DNA from: Andreprevotia sp. IGB-42
GTDB taxonomy: Bacteria > Pseudomonadota > Gammaproteobacteria > Burkholderiales > Chitinibacteraceae
Length of the DNA stretch: 64,000 bases
Direction of reading: 5' to 3'
NCBI RefSeq assembly: GCF_009848685.1
Contig: NZ_WXTX01000003.1
Coordinates: 62,001 to 126,000 of the forward strand
Positions within the stretch are counted from its first letter, which is position 1. Each line of letters opens with the position of its first letter. Position numbers and translations under genes: made by a program. The notes below the pieces were generated by a model that saw only the letters and a list, made by a program, of their open reading frames with translations, did not search any database and was not told where the DNA came from. Shown here piece after piece: positions 9,585-18,579 of this stretch.

Positions 9585-10568
9585 TCAGCCGACAGGTTGA
9601 CTGTAGCCGCTATGATGGCGTGCTGCGGCCGCGCCGTCCATGCTGCCGAACACCAGTTGCTGCACTTCATCGGGTTCGGTAAAGGTTCTGCAGCGCTGGA
9701 ACAGCGCGTCGGCCTCCGGATAGATCTTGCGCAGGTAGGCCAGCCACTGCTTGAGCCGGCCGGCGCGATGCTTGGGCAACACCTCCGGCGCCACCTTGTA
9801 CCAGAACAGTTCCAGCAAGGGCTCGATCTCTGCCCAGCCGGCATCGCCCTGCCCCTTGGCCGCACGCGCCAGGCCCGGCGCAGCAACCATGCCACGCCCC
9901 AGCATGATGTCGTTACAGCCCGATACCTGCTGGCAACGCTGCAGATCGACCAGGTTCCAGATTTCACCGTTGGCAATCAGCGGGATATGGATGGCATCGC
10001 GGATCGCAGGCAATTCTTCCCAGTATGCGGGCGGGCGATAACCGTCGGTTTTGGTGCGCGCGTGCACCACCAGCTCGGCGGCGCCGGCTGCTTCTATCGC
10101 CAGCGCGCAGTCGAGCTTCTTCGCGCGGTCGGTATAGCCCAGCCGCATCTTGGCAGTAACGGGGATGTGGGCCGGCACCGCACCACGCACCGCGGCCACG
10201 ATGGCGTGCACGGTTTCCGGTTCATCCAGCAATACCGCACCACCGCGATGGCGGTTCACCGTCTTGGCCGGACAGCCGAAATTGAGATCGATACCCAGCG
10301 GGGCCAGCGCGGCCAGCTTGGCAGCATTTTCCGCCATGCAGACCGGGTCCGAGCCCAGCAGTTGCACCCGCACCGGCACGCCGGACGGCGTGCGGCTGCC
10401 ATGCAGCAGCTCGGGCGCAATCCGGTAAAACACCTTGTTGGGCAGCAGCGTGCCGGAAACGCGCACGAATTCGGTCACGCACAGGTCCACCCCGCCCAGC
10501 CGGGTGAGCATATCGCGCAACACATGATCAAGCAGCCCCTCCATCGGAGCCAGGTAAATCCGCACGCC
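9585..10568 (-). CDS. dusC: tRNA-dihydrouridine(16) synthase
   Basis: 327 aa. FMN-dependent reduction of uridine 16 in the tRNA D-loop. Sequence matches the DusC subgroup: RIYLAPMEGLLDHVLRDML at the start, VDLCVTEFVRVSG, ASRTPSG-like SRTPSGVPVRVQLLGS, the catalytic Cys in LNFGCPAKTVNRHRGGA (near residue 100), then VVHARTKTDGY and IANGEIW. A GTG at 10568 is chosen: AAGGAAG is seven bases upstream and the protein then begins M-R-I-Y-L-A-P-M-E-G as in E. coli DusC; the longer TTG frame from 10589 would place the start before that SD. Divergent from the LexA-like gene; the two share a 130-bp promoter region. Confidence 0.93.
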   Translation of the reverse strand, partial: GVRIYLAPMEGLLDHVLRDMLTRLGGVDLCVTEFVRVSGTLLPNKVFYRIAPELLHGSRTPSGVPVRVQLLGSDPVCMAENAAKLAALAPLGIDLNFGCPAKTVNRHRGGAVLLDEPETVHAIVAAVRGAVPAHIPVTAKMRLGYTDRAKKLDCALAIEAAGAAELVVHARTKTDGYRPPAYWEELPAIRDAIHIPLIANGEIWNLVDLQRCQQVSGCNDIMLGRGMVAAPGLARAAKGQGDAGWAEIEPLLELFWYKVAPEVLPKHRAGRLKQWLAYLRKIYPEADALFQRCRTFTEPDEVQQLVFGSMDGAAAARHHSGYSQPVG

Positions 10569-10638
10569 AGCACTTCCTTGCAGCAACAAAGGCGCGATTC
10601 TACTCCACCCTGCCCGCCCGGTATCATCACGCCGACGA

Positions 10639-10684
10639 TTGACAGCGTACGATCGTTCACTTTAAGCTAACCGAACGAATGTTC
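10639..10684 (+). promoter_or_regulatory. Promoter with SOS-type operator of the LexA-like gene
   Basis: Consensus -35 TTGACA (10639-10644), 16-bp spacer, TTTAAG (10661-10666) as -10, then CGAAC-GAAT-GTTCT (core 10673-10684), a perfect GAAC-N4-GTTC inverted repeat at the expected start of transcription and 15 bp before the ATG. The core matches the operator form of Gram-positive LexA. Its placement suggests direct autorepression. The spacer also contains the self-complementary CGATCG. Confidence 0.65.
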
Positions 10685-10698
10685 TGCGAGCGAAAGCA

Positions 10699-11286
10699 AT
10701 GGGCAACCCGAACCGCGATACCGAATACCTGGGCAAACTGCAGGATTATTATGCCGGCAACCGCATCCTGCCCTCCTTTGCCACCATAGGCGAACTGCTG
10801 GGCATGGCATCCAAGTCGGCGGTATCGGCGCTGGTAAAACGCCTGACGCTGGCAGGCTTTGTGGAAATGACGCCGGAAAAACGCCTGGCGCCCACCAAAC
10901 GCTTTTTCGAGCGCGAGCTGGCGGATTTCAACGTACCCGCCGGGCTGCCCGCTGCCGCCAACGATGCGATGAGCGAATCGCTGTCCATCGACGAATACCT
11001 GATCCCGCGCCCATCCACCACCATCATGGTGAAGGTGCGCGGCGATTCGATGATGGAAGCCGGCATCCACGATGGCGATATTGCCATCGTGGAAAAACGC
11101 CACGCCGCCAGCCTGGGCGATGTGGTGGTTGCCATCGTCGACGGCGAATACACATTGAAAGAACTGTCGCGCGACAAGCAGGGTTATCTGCTGCTGCCAC
11201 GCAATGCCGAATTCCAGCCGATACGCCCGCGCGAGGGGCTGGAAATCTTTGGCATCATGGTTGGCCTGATCCGCAAATACCGCTGA
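10699..11286 (+). CDS. lexA: LexA-family (S24) autocleaving transcriptional repressor
   Basis: 195 aa. N-terminal winged helix (residues 1-65: [27 protein letters not shown]), then a linker with the Ala81-Gly82 scissile bond in NVPAGLP, then the S24 domain with Ser117 in [11 protein letters not shown] and Lys154 in EYTLKEL. All parts required for RecA-stimulated self-cleavage are present, so it should be a damage-inducible repressor. The DNA-binding half differs from the common E. coli-type LexA, so it may be the only LexA or a second paralogue. The GAAC-N4-GTTC element just upstream fits self-regulation. queF starts 13 bp after its stop and may be co-transcribed. The symbol is used in the family sense. 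Confidence 0.8.
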   Translation: MGNPNRDTEYLGKLQDYYAGNRILPSFATIGELLGMASKSAVSALVKRLTLAGFVEMTPEKRLAPTKRFFERELADFNVPAGLPAAANDAMSESLSIDEYLIPRPSTTIMVKVRGDSMMEAGIHDGDIAIVEKRHAASLGDVVVAIVDGEYTLKELSRDKQGYLLLPRNAEFQPIRPREGLEIFGIMVGLIRKYR

Positions 11287-11299
11287 GGGGCAGCACCAA

Positions 11300-12142
11300 A
11301 TGAGCGATGCACAACATTCCCCGCTGGGCAAAACCGTCAGCTACATCACCGAGTACGATCCCGGCCTGCTGTTTCCCATTCCCCGCCAGGGCAAGCGCGA
11401 TGAGATCGGTGTCACCGGCACCTTGCCCTTCATGGGCGAGGATATCTGGAATGGCTACGAGTTATCCTGGCTGAACCCGCGCGGCAAGCCACAAGTGGCA
11501 TTGGCGGTATTCCGCTTTCCGGCCAGCAGCGCCAATATCGTCGAATCCAAATCCTTCAAGCTCTACCTGAACAGCTTCAACCAGACGCGCCTTGCCAATG
11601 CCGAAGCGCTGGCCACGCTGCTGCGCGATGACCTGTCGCAGGCGGTGCAAGCACCGGTGCAGGTCCTGCTGATCGAATCCGCGCGCTTTGCCGATGAACG
11701 CCATCCCGGTATCCGCTTTGGCGAGCTTGATGGCTATTGCATCGACAATCTGGATATAGAAGTGGATACCTACAGCCCGCAAGCGGGCATCCTGCGATGC
11801 GACGAGGCCGATGCGCCGGTGGATGAAGTCCTCACTTCCAACCTGCTCAAATCCAACTGTCTGGTGACCGGCCAGCCAGACTGGGCCAGCGTACAGATCC
11901 GCTACGTGGGGCAGCCCATCAACCGCGAATCGCTGCTGCGCTACCTGATCTCGTTCCGTAACCACAACGAATTCCACGAACAATGCGTCGAGCGCATCTT
12001 CATGGACATCCTGCGTGACTGCAAGCCGATCAAGCTGGCGGTGTATGCACGCTATACACGGCGCGGGGGGCTGGATATCAACCCCTACCGCTGTAATTTC
12101 AATGCACCACCGCCGACCAACCTGCGTACCGCCAGACAGTAA
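11300..12142 (+). CDS. queF: NADPH-dependent 7-cyano-7-deazaguanine reductase
   Basis: 280 aa, the long (two-domain) QueF class. It reduces preQ0 to preQ1, the last free-base step of queuosine synthesis. The N-terminal half shows [18 protein letters not shown] (the substrate-binding E-S-K-S motif, about residues 88-105). The C-terminal half has the nucleophile Cys187 in [11 protein letters not shown] with Asp194, equivalent to the E. coli Cys190/Asp197 pair, and [13 protein letters not shown]. Intact and of normal length. It follows the LexA-like gene closely; no preQ1 riboswitch was recognised. Confidence 0.95.
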   Translation: MSDAQHSPLGKTVSYITEYDPGLLFPIPRQGKRDEIGVTGTLPFMGEDIWNGYELSWLNPRGKPQVALAVFRFPASSANIVESKSFKLYLNSFNQTRLANAEALATLLRDDLSQAVQAPVQVLLIESARFADERHPGIRFGELDGYCIDNLDIEVDTYSPQAGILRCDEADAPVDEVLTSNLLKSNCLVTGQPDWASVQIRYVGQPINRESLLRYLISFRNHNEFHEQCVERIFMDILRDCKPIKLAVYARYTRRGGLDINPYRCNFNAPPPTNLRTARQ

Positions 12143-12223
12143 GGCATCGCCGCCTGCTGCCTGGCCATTGAATGCGCGGCGCATGCCCGCATCTGTTCAG
12201 CTGGGCTCATCGGGAGAAATGGC

Positions 12224-12757
12224 ATGAAACGCGAAGTGGCAACACTGGCAGGCGGATGTTTCTGGTGTCTTGAAGCGGTTTTCCAGCGCGTACGCGGCGT
12301 GGACGCGGTGGTATCGGGCTATATGGGCGGCCATACGCCCCGGCCGGACTACCGTGCGGTATGCGGTGGCGATACTGGTCATGCGGAAGTGGTGCAGATC
12401 ACGTTCGATGCCGACGTGGTGTCGTTCGACAGCCTGCTGGATGTGTTTTTCACCATCCACGACCCGACCACGCTCAACCGCCAGGGCAACGACAGCGGCA
12501 CGCAATACCGCTCGGCCATTTTCTATCATGACGCCACGCAGGAAGCCGCTGCACATGCCAAAGTGGCCGCGCTGACCGCAGCGCATGCCTACAGCGACCC
12601 CATCGTTACCCAGATCGTACCGCTGGCCACCTTCCATCCGGCCGAGGAATACCATCGGGATTACTTCAACCGCAATCCCAACCAGCCCTATTGCATGGCG
12701 GTAGTCGGCCCCAAGGTCGGCAAGCTGATGAAACACCACGCAGCACTGAGCCACTAG
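12224..12757 (+). CDS. msrA: Peptide-methionine (S)-S-oxide reductase
   Basis: 177 aa. Repairs oxidised methionine (S epimer). The catalytic motif GCFWCLE is at residues 11-17 with nucleophile Cys12; GYMGGHTPRPDYRAVCGGDTGHAE and DSGTQYRSAIFY are standard MsrA signatures. The resolving Cys expected near the C-terminus of the E. coli form is not obvious; Cys15 within the GCFWC motif and Cys47 may substitute. No MsrB fusion. Start ATG with GGAGAAATGGC ahead. Separate from queF by 81 bp. Confidence 0.95.
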   Translation: MKREVATLAGGCFWCLEAVFQRVRGVDAVVSGYMGGHTPRPDYRAVCGGDTGHAEVVQITFDADVVSFDSLLDVFFTIHDPTTLNRQGNDSGTQYRSAIFYHDATQEAAAHAKVAALTAAHAYSDPIVTQIVPLATFHPAEEYHRDYFNRNPNQPYCMAVVGPKVGKLMKHHAALSH

Positions 12758-13131
12758 GCAGTGCGGGCCATGGCGGCCATTCCAGCCAGGACACCCGCCA
12801 TGGTCGCCTGCCGACTGGCTGGGCCATGCCAATAGGTGGTGGGCGGAGGATATTGCCCGCATGTACTCATGCACACGTTGGCTGTTGCAGTCTGGCCCGC
12901 ACATCCCCTTGCATGCGAATACCGCATGCATGCTCCACCCGCCGGGTGGCCGGGAAAACTTACTCCTCTCAATAAAAATATCATGACTTTCCGGCATGCC
13001 GGCTGTCGCCTTTTGTCACGCATCTGATTGACAGCGCTTTCATGACATGGAAAGTTACTCGTTGATCACGATCCGGCCCGGCACCCGCTGCCGGGGGGAA
13101 CGCGATCATCCATAACGAGAGGAGACATACC
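12758..13131. other. Palindrome-rich spacer upstream of the chitinase
   Basis: 374 bp without a credible gene. It holds three strong symmetric elements: TGCATGCG-N5-CGCATGCA (12910-12930), CCACCC-GCC-GGGTGG (12935-12949) and the 12-bp palindrome CCGGCATGCCGG (12991-13002). TTGACA at 13028-13033 is a good -35, but no clear -10 follows at 16-18 bp. A GAGAGGAG SD is at 13117-13124. The palindromes are candidates for control of chitinase expression. Confidence 0.5.
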
Positions 13132-14793
13132 ATGTTCCAACGCAACACCCTGCTGGCCGTCGTGTTCAGCATGACGGCGGTGTACGCAGCTGCCGCACCG
13201 GCCTGGCAGCCGGATACCTACTACACGGCAGGTACCGTGGTCAGCTACAACGGCCACGACTACCGCGCCCTCGTCAACCAGACCGACTACAGCAGTACCG
13301 GCTGGAACCCGACCAATGCCGCGCTATGGACCGATCTGGGTGCGAGCAGCGGTGTAACCACCACTCCGACCGCCACACCGGTTCCCACCACGACACCACG
13401 CCCTTCCACCGTGCCGACAGCGACTCCGGTGCCCAGCAGTGCCCCGACCACCACGCCGGTACCCGGCAGCGGCTGTGCGGCGACCTGGAACAGCAGCACC
13501 GCGTACAACGGCGGGGCCAAGGTCAGCTACAACGGCCGCAACTACACCGCCAAATGGTGGACTCAGGGCAACGTGCCATCCAGCAGCACCGGCGATGGCC
13601 AGCCATGGACCGACAACGGCGCTTGCGGCGGCAATGTTCCTACGCCGACCCCGACGCCAACCGCGACTCCAACTCCCATCCCCGGCGGCCCGACACCTAC
13701 GCCGCTGCCTGGTGGCAGCCGCATGTACGTGGGTTATTCCAGCACGTGGAATACCAGCATCTATGACCTGACCACCGTCAATATCCCGAACTATTTCACC
13801 CATATCAACATCGCATTCGCCAAGCCCGATACCGCTTATGTGAAGGGCTCGTACAAGTTCGACCAGTCGGTGGCGGGCTTCGAGTTCTACGAGGGTGCCA
13901 GCACCAACTCCGGGCAGAAAACCTTCACCGCCCAGCAAGCGCAGGATCTGCGCAACAATATCGCCGCACTGAAGTCGCGCGGCACGCAGGTGTGGGTATC
14001 GATCGGTGGCTGGTCCTACAGCCAGGGCAGCAGCTGGGCCAACTTCAACGCCGCACGCGTGGTCGATCTGGTACAGGATCTGGGCGCCTCGGGTGTGGAC
14101 GTGGACTGGGAAACCGAAGGCGCACAGTGCAACAAGGGCGATGCCAGCACTTTCAGCTGCAATACCGACGGGCAGATCGCCAACATCATCAACACGCTGT
14201 ACAACGAAATCCACAACCGCGGCGCCAATATCGGCATCTCGGTGGCGGGCTGGTCGACCGGTGCCTACTACGTGAAGGGCTCGCCGTTCGAGGAAGGCAA
14301 GGTGCAGTGGGGTTCGCCTTTCGGCGGCGTGATGTACAGCGTGGTGAAAAACCAGGGCAGCAAGATCAACCACGTCAACCTGATGTCGTATGACGGCGGC
14401 GAGTATTACGATCCGCGTGAGGGCTATGAATCGTACCGGGCCATCTACAATGGCCCGATCAACATGGGCATGGAAATCGCGCCGGAAGGTGCCGGTGCAG
14501 CGGTGCTCAAGCTGAACGATAACGGCGTGCAGTACGATGCCGACATGCTCACCGGCCTCAACAACCAGGCTACGCCGTACTACAACGTGCAAACGCTGGT
14601 GAAGTACATCAAGAACAAGGGGAAACCCAATGATGGCTTCATGATCTGGCAAATCTGGAAACAGCGCGTGCATCAACCGGCACCGGCCGGCGCAGCCACG
14701 GAAAACAGTGCGGGCCAATTCGTCTGCTACAACTTGCCGCTGGTTGGCAATTGCAGCGATGTACTGCCGACGCTACCCAAGCTGCTACCGTAA
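13132..14793 (+). CDS. Secreted GH18 chitinase with two chitin-binding modules
   Basis: 553 aa, exported. Signal peptide about 1-22 (MFQRNTLLAVVFSMTAVYAAA). CBM5/12 module at about 24-72 (W-x-YTAGTVVSYNGHDYRA), Thr/Pro linker, second module at about 115-166 (CAATWNSSTAYNGGAKVSYNGRNYTAKWW), second PT linker, then a GH18 barrel from about 200. It hydrolyses beta-1,4 GlcNAc links in chitin. The catalytic strand reads S-G-V-D-V-D-W-E (320-327): the proton donor Glu327 and the two inner Asp are present, but the first Asp of the usual DxxDxDxE is Ser. The substrate-binding LMSYDGG and FMIWQIWKQ strands are intact. GAGAGGAG precedes the ATG. The product would feed the GlcNAc-type PTS at the left edge. 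Confidence 0.94.
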   Translation: MFQRNTLLAVVFSMTAVYAAAAPAWQPDTYYTAGTVVSYNGHDYRALVNQTDYSSTGWNPTNAALWTDLGASSGVTTTPTATPVPTTTPRPSTVPTATPVPSSAPTTTPVPGSGCAATWNSSTAYNGGAKVSYNGRNYTAKWWTQGNVPSSSTGDGQPWTDNGACGGNVPTPTPTPTATPTPIPGGPTPTPLPGGSRMYVGYSSTWNTSIYDLTTVNIPNYFTHINIAFAKPDTAYVKGSYKFDQSVAGFEFYEGASTNSGQKTFTAQQAQDLRNNIAALKSRGTQVWVSIGGWSYSQGSSWANFNAARVVDLVQDLGASGVDVDWETEGAQCNKGDASTFSCNTDGQIANIINTLYNEIHNRGANIGISVAGWSTGAYYVKGSPFEEGKVQWGSPFGGVMYSVVKNQGSKINHVNLMSYDGGEYYDPREGYESYRAIYNGPINMGMEIAPEGAGAAVLKLNDNGVQYDADMLTGLNNQATPYYNVQTLVKYIKNKGKPNDGFMIWQIWKQRVHQPAPAGAATENSAGQFVCYNLPLVGNCSDVLPTLPKLLP

Positions 14794-14833
14794 ACAGGGA
14801 TCGGTAAGCCCATTGCCGCGAAAGCGGCATCTG

Positions 14834-14869
14834 CCCCCGCAGGGTGTTGCCTTGCGGGGGGTTTCGTTT
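14834..14869 (+). terminator. Terminator after the chitinase gene
   Basis: CCCCCGCA (14834-14841) pairs with TGCGGGGG (14853-14860), followed by GTTTCGTTT. The T-run is interrupted. Confidence 0.7.
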
Positions 14870-15006
14870 GGTCCGCTTGCCAGGCGAAAAATAAGGCGAC
14901 TTGCCAAGAGACCAAACGGTGCCATTCAGCGCATCACGGCCAGCGCGATCAAACCATTGCACCCACGACCATCACCCGGCAGCCATCGATGCTGCCAGAC
15001 AAGCGA

Positions 15007-15498
15007 TCAGATCAGCCGCCAGTGCATCAATGCCCACAGCACCAGCCAGGCATAACCGGCGGCCAGCAGGTCATCGAGCATCACACCAAAACCACCCGGC
15101 ACGCGCAGATCAAACCAGCGTATCGGCCATGGTTTGAAGATATCGAACAAGCGGAACAGAGCAAACGCCAGCAGCCAGCCCAGCCAGGTAGCCGGGGTGA
15201 ATGCCAGCACCAGCCACATGGCAACGATTTCATCGATGACGATGCCACCATGGTCATGCACGCCCAGCGCCTTGCCCGTCCGGTCCGCGGCCCACCATCC
15301 CAGCAGGAACACGGGGATGCACAACCAGGCAATCTGTTGCGCACTCAAAACCAGTGCCAGCAGCGCATACAGCGGCAGCGCAGCCAGCGTCCCCCACGTA
15401 CCCGGTGCCTTGCGCGGCAGGCCACTGCCAAAGCCCAATGCAATGAAATGTGCGGGATGCGCAAGCAGGAAACGGCGGTCAGGATGTATCAAGGCCAT
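15007..15498 (-). CDS. pgpA: Phosphatidylglycerophosphatase A
   Basis: 163 aa. Dephosphorylates phosphatidylglycerol phosphate at the inner membrane. Motifs of PgpA: HFIALGFGSGLPRKAPGTWGTL (about 15-35), GKALGVHDHGGIVIDEIVAMWL (about 80-100) with the acidic metal ligands, and KPWPIRWFDLRVPGGFGVMLDD (about 123-145). Three to four hydrophobic segments. The ATG at 15498 lies 13 bp after the thiL stop; the longer frame would run far back into thiL. A GCGGCTT-C-AAGCCGC hairpin spans the thiL-pgpA junction (about 15506-15520). Last gene of the rib-nusB-thiL-pgpA run. Confidence 0.93.
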   Translation of the reverse strand: MALIHPDRRFLLAHPAHFIALGFGSGLPRKAPGTWGTLAALPLYALLALVLSAQQIAWLCIPVFLLGWWAADRTGKALGVHDHGGIVIDEIVAMWLVLAFTPATWLGWLLAFALFRLFDIFKPWPIRWFDLRVPGGFGVMLDDLLAAGYAWLVLWALMHWRLI

Positions 15499-15511
15499 AC
15501 CTGGGGCGGCT

Positions 15512-16474
15512 TCAAGCCGCAAAATGGTCAAAACCGGTTTTACCGGGCAATACGGGCTGCCCGCTTGCATCCACGGCGCGCACGCCGGTTGCAGCGTCGA
15601 TCACGCCGATATGCGTCAGCGGCAGGCATAATTGCTGCGACAATGCCTGCAGCTCATTACGGCGCGATGCAGCAGCGGTAAAGCACAACTCGTAATCATC
15701 CCCGCCGGCGAGTGCGGCCTCCTGGCGGATCGCCTCGGGCAACGCGACCAGCGCCGGATGCACGGGCAGCAACGGCCAGATGATCTGCGCACCGCAGCTG
15801 GAACGGCGGCAGATATGCGCCAGATCACCCAGCAGCCCATCAGAGATATCCAGCGCCGCAGTGGCGATGCCACGCAGTGCCAGGCCCAGTTCAATGCGCG
15901 GCGTCGGCAAGTCCAGCCTGTCCACGCATTGCATGCCTGCCAAGGCATCCAGCCCGGCGTCATCCAGCCTGCCGGTGCGGGCCATGACTGCAACTGCAGC
16001 GGCGCCCAGCGTGCCCGATACCCAGATGTCATCTCCAACTTGCGCGCCATCACGGCGGATGGCGCAGCCGGGTGGCAGCTCGCCAGCGATCTGCACGGCG
16101 ATGGTCAGCGGGCCACGCGTGGTATCACCACCCACCAGCTCCAGCCCATGGGCATTGGCCAGTGCAAAGAATCCAGTACAGAAAGCCGCTACCCAGTTCT
16201 CGTTCAGGCTGGGCAGTGCAATCGACAACGTGCACCAGGCAGGTTTGGCGCCCATGGCAGCCAGATCGGACAGATTGACGGCCAACGCCTTGTGGCCGAG
16301 ACGGCATGGGTCGACATCGGCAAAGAAATGCCGGCCTTCCACCAGCATGTCTGCCGAAATGGCCAGTTGCATGCCGGGCGTGGGCGCCAGCAGCGCGCAA
16401 TCATCGCCCACCCCCAGCACGGCATGCCGGGTCGGGCGGGCAAAGTAGCGCGCAATCAGGTCAAACTCGCTCAC
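15512..16474 (-). CDS. thiL: Thiamine-monophosphate kinase
   Basis: 320 aa. ATP-dependent phosphorylation of thiamine phosphate to thiamine diphosphate. The GTG at 16474 gives the usual M-S-E-F-D-L-I-A-R-Y-F start and lies 10 bp after the nusB stop. Family motifs: AVLGVGDDCALL (near residue 25), ISADMLVEGRHF, LAVNLSDLAAMGA, VGGDTTRGP (about 120) and ALDISDGLLGDL (about 210). All metal-binding Asp are present. nusB-thiL-pgpA is a widely conserved betaproteobacterial/gammaproteobacterial order. Confidence 0.95.
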   Translation of the reverse strand: MSEFDLIARYFARPTRHAVLGVGDDCALLAPTPGMQLAISADMLVEGRHFFADVDPCRLGHKALAVNLSDLAAMGAKPAWCTLSIALPSLNENWVAAFCTGFFALANAHGLELVGGDTTRGPLTIAVQIAGELPPGCAIRRDGAQVGDDIWVSGTLGAAAVAVMARTGRLDDAGLDALAGMQCVDRLDLPTPRIELGLALRGIATAALDISDGLLGDLAHICRRSSCGAQIIWPLLPVHPALVALPEAIRQEAALAGGDDYELCFTAAASRRNELQALSQQLCLPLTHIGVIDAATGVRAVDASGQPVLPGKTGFDHFAA

Positions 16475-16484
16475 GGCGCAGCAA

Positions 16485-16976
16485 TCAGCCGCGACGCTTG
16501 GCGCGGATCGCTTCGATCTCTTCCGGGCGCTTGGCCGCAGCCAGCTTGTCCAGCACGCCGTTGACGAACTTGTGGCCATCGCTGCCGCCAAAAGTCTTGG
16601 CCAGCTCGATGGATTCGTTGACGATCACCGGGTACGGCGTTTCCGGCATCAGCATGATTTCGAATGCACCGGCGTAAAGCACAGCGGCTTCCACCGGGCT
16701 GACCTCGGAGAAATCGCGGTCGATATGCGGCACCAGCGCATCCTTGAGTTCGGCAAAATCCTTCAATGTGCCGAACAGGATGGCGCGGAACAGCGCTTCG
16801 TCCGCGCGGGCGAAAGAGGTATCGCTGTCACGCAGGTTGCGCTCGATCACCGCCGGGGTATCCCCGGTCAGTTGCCACTGGTAAATGCCCTGCACCGCGA
16901 ATTCGCGCGCGCGGCGGCGGGCCGATTTGGGTTTGGCCGGTTTTGCGGCCGGTGCGGGGGTTTGGTTCTCGCTCAT
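16485..16976 (-). CDS. nusB: Transcription antitermination factor NusB
   Basis: 163 aa. Binds boxA RNA with NusE (S10) and promotes rRNA antitermination. After a Pro/Lys/Ala-rich N-terminal extension (about 20 residues) the protein shows [47 protein letters not shown] and the signature [30 protein letters not shown]. Its ATG overlaps the ribH stop by four bases (ATGA), pointing to translational coupling. Confidence 0.97.
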   Translation of the reverse strand: MSENQTPAPAAKPAKPKSARRRAREFAVQGIYQWQLTGDTPAVIERNLRDSDTSFARADEALFRAILFGTLKDFAELKDALVPHIDRDFSEVSPVEAAVLYAGAFEIMLMPETPYPVIVNESIELAKTFGGSDGHKFVNGVLDKLAAAKRPEEIEAIRAKRRG

Positions 16977-17452
16977 GCTTCCAGTGCCTCTTGCAGATTG
17001 CGTTGCAGATTGGCCATTTCCACTGCAACATGTGCCGCGTCCTGGCCTTTTTCGACCATGCGTACTTCCGCCTGCTCATCGGTTTCCGTGGTGAGGATTG
17101 CATTGGCAATCGGCACCCCGTAATCAAGGCCGACACGGGTAACACCCGCGCCGGATTCATTCGATACCAGTTCGAAGTGGTAGGTTTCACCACGGATGAT
17201 CGCGCCCAGCGCGATCAGCGCATCGTACTCGCCCGATTCGGCCAGCGTTTGCAGCACCAGCGGAATCTCCAGTGCGCCAGGTACCGTCGTCAGCAGCAAA
17301 TCCTGCTGTGCCACGCCCAGGCGGGTCAGCTCGGCCAGGCAGGCATCGCGCAGGCCATGGCAGACGGGGGTATTGAAACGTGCCATCACGATGGCAATGC
17401 GCAAGCCATGGCCATTCAGATCAGGTTCGATGACGGGAAGCGTTTCGCTCAT
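16973..17452 (-). CDS. ribH: 6,7-dimethyl-8-ribityllumazine synthase
   Basis: 159 aa. Condenses 5-amino-6-ribitylaminouracil with dihydroxybutanone phosphate, the penultimate riboflavin step; family members form pentamers or 60-mer capsids. Visible motifs: [35 protein letters not shown] (PGA/SFE loop), [16 protein letters not shown] and the C-terminal helix [15 protein letters not shown]. The ATG at 17452 overlaps the ribBA stop (ATGA). The frame is open eight codons upstream but those codons belong to ribBA in another frame. Confidence 0.97.
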   Translation of the reverse strand: MSETLPVIEPDLNGHGLRIAIVMARFNTPVCHGLRDACLAELTRLGVAQQDLLLTTVPGALEIPLVLQTLAESGEYDALIALGAIIRGETYHFELVSNESGAGVTRVGLDYGVPIANAILTTETDEQAEVRMVEKGQDAAHVAVEMANLQRNLQEALEA

Positions 17453-18579
17453 TGTTGTTTTCCTTTTTTCAGGCATTCAAAGCCGGTGATTTCCAGCCCG
17501 AAGCCGGTCATGCTGGGGATTTTCCGTTCCGGCGAAAGCAGGCGCATCTTGCCCACGCCGAGGTATTTCAACATCTGCGCGCCAATCCCATAGGTACGCA
17601 GGTCCCATTTACGGGGTTTTTCCAGGTTCAGTTCCGGCAGTGCACGTGCCAGCACGTCCTCGCCACTTTCGTCACGGTGCAGCAGGATCATCACGCCACT
17701 GCCATTCTCGGCAATTGCTTGCAGCGAAGCCGGCACACTCCACGAGTGCCCCGTGTGGCTCAGGTCGAGCCAGTCCATTACCGACAATGGCTCGTGCACG
17801 CGCACCAGCGTTTCGGTATCCGGGGTGGGGCTGCCCTTCACCAGCGCCAGATGCGTTGCAGTAGAGAGTTTGTCGCGGAACACTGCCAGCTCGAATTCGC
17901 CAGCGAAGGTCTGGATTTTACGCCTTCCCGCGCATTCGATCAGCGATTCTGTCTGGCTACGGTAGTGGATCAGGTCGGCAATGGTACCGACTTTCAGGTC
18001 GTGCTCGGCGGCAAATGCCAGCAATTCCGGCAAACGGGCCATGGTGCCGTCGTCATTCATCACTTCGCAGATCACCGATGCCGGCTGCAAACCCGCCAGC
18101 ATCGCCAGATCACAGCCGGCTTCGGTATGGCCGGCGCGTACCAGCACGCCACCGGGCTGCGCCAGCAGCGGGAACACGTGCCCCGGCGAGACGATATCCG
18201 CCGGCTTGGCATCGAACGCCACCGCGCGCTTGATCGTCAGCGCACGGTCGTGGGCGGAGATACCGGTCGATACGCCCTGCGCCGCCTCGATCGATACCGT
18301 GAAATTGGTGCCGTGGCCCGAGCCGTTATGGCTGACCATCAGCGGCAGGTTCAGCTGCTTGCCGCGCTCGGCAGACAGCGTGAGGCAAATCAGCCCGCGG
18401 CCGTACTTGGCCATGAAGTTGATCACTTCCGGCGTGACGAAATCGGCTGCCAGTACCAGGTCGCCCTCGTTCTCGCGATCTTCTTCATCCACCAGGATCA
18501 CCATCTTGCCGATACGGATATCGGCAATGATGTCCTGCATGGGCGAAATGCTGACGCCGGGGAAATTTACCACGCTCAT
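17449..18579 (-). CDS. ribBA: 3,4-dihydroxy-2-butanone-4-phosphate synthase with degenerate GTP cyclohydrolase II domain
   Basis: 376 aa. Residues 1-205 are a complete Rib[50 protein letters not shown]. It converts ribulose 5-phosphate to the four-carbon unit for lumazine. Residues 210-376 align with RibA in overall frame, but the zinc site is gone: where RibA has R-V-H-S-E-C-L-T-G-D, this protein reads [10 protein letters not shown], and no CxxxxxxxxCxC cluster follows. The RibA half is therefore unlikely to hydrolyse GTP, as known for RibBX-type proteins; a separate ribA is expected elsewhere. It sits between ribE and ribH, overlapping both by four bases. Confidence 0.93.
   Translation of the reverse strand: MSVVNFPGVSISPMQDIIADIRIGKMVILVDEEDRENEGDLVLAADFVTPEVINFMAKYGRGLICLTLSAERGKQLNLPLMVSHNGSGHGTNFTVSIEAAQGVSTGISAHDRALTIKRAVAFDAKPADIVSPGHVFPLLAQPGGVLVRAGHTEAGCDLAMLAGLQPASVICEVMNDDGTMARLPELLAFAAEHDLKVGTIADLIHYRSQTESLIECAGRRKIQTFAGEFELAVFRDKLSTATHLALVKGSPTPDTETLVRVHEPLSVMDWLDLSHTGHSWSVPASLQAIAENGSGVMILLHRDESGEDVLARALPELNLEKPRKWDLRTYGIGAQMLKYLGVGKMRLLSPERKIPSMTGFGLEITGFECLKKGKQQ

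Noticed and set aside
9204-10670. 488-codon plus-strand frame across the dusC region
   Set aside because: Antisense to two genes and their gap; no motif, while dusC on the minus strand is unmistakable.
13324-14718. 464-codon open frame antisense to the chitinase gene
   Set aside because: Shadow frame of a GC-rich gene; Arg/His/Ala-rich translation without motifs, while the plus strand encodes a clear GH18 chitinase.
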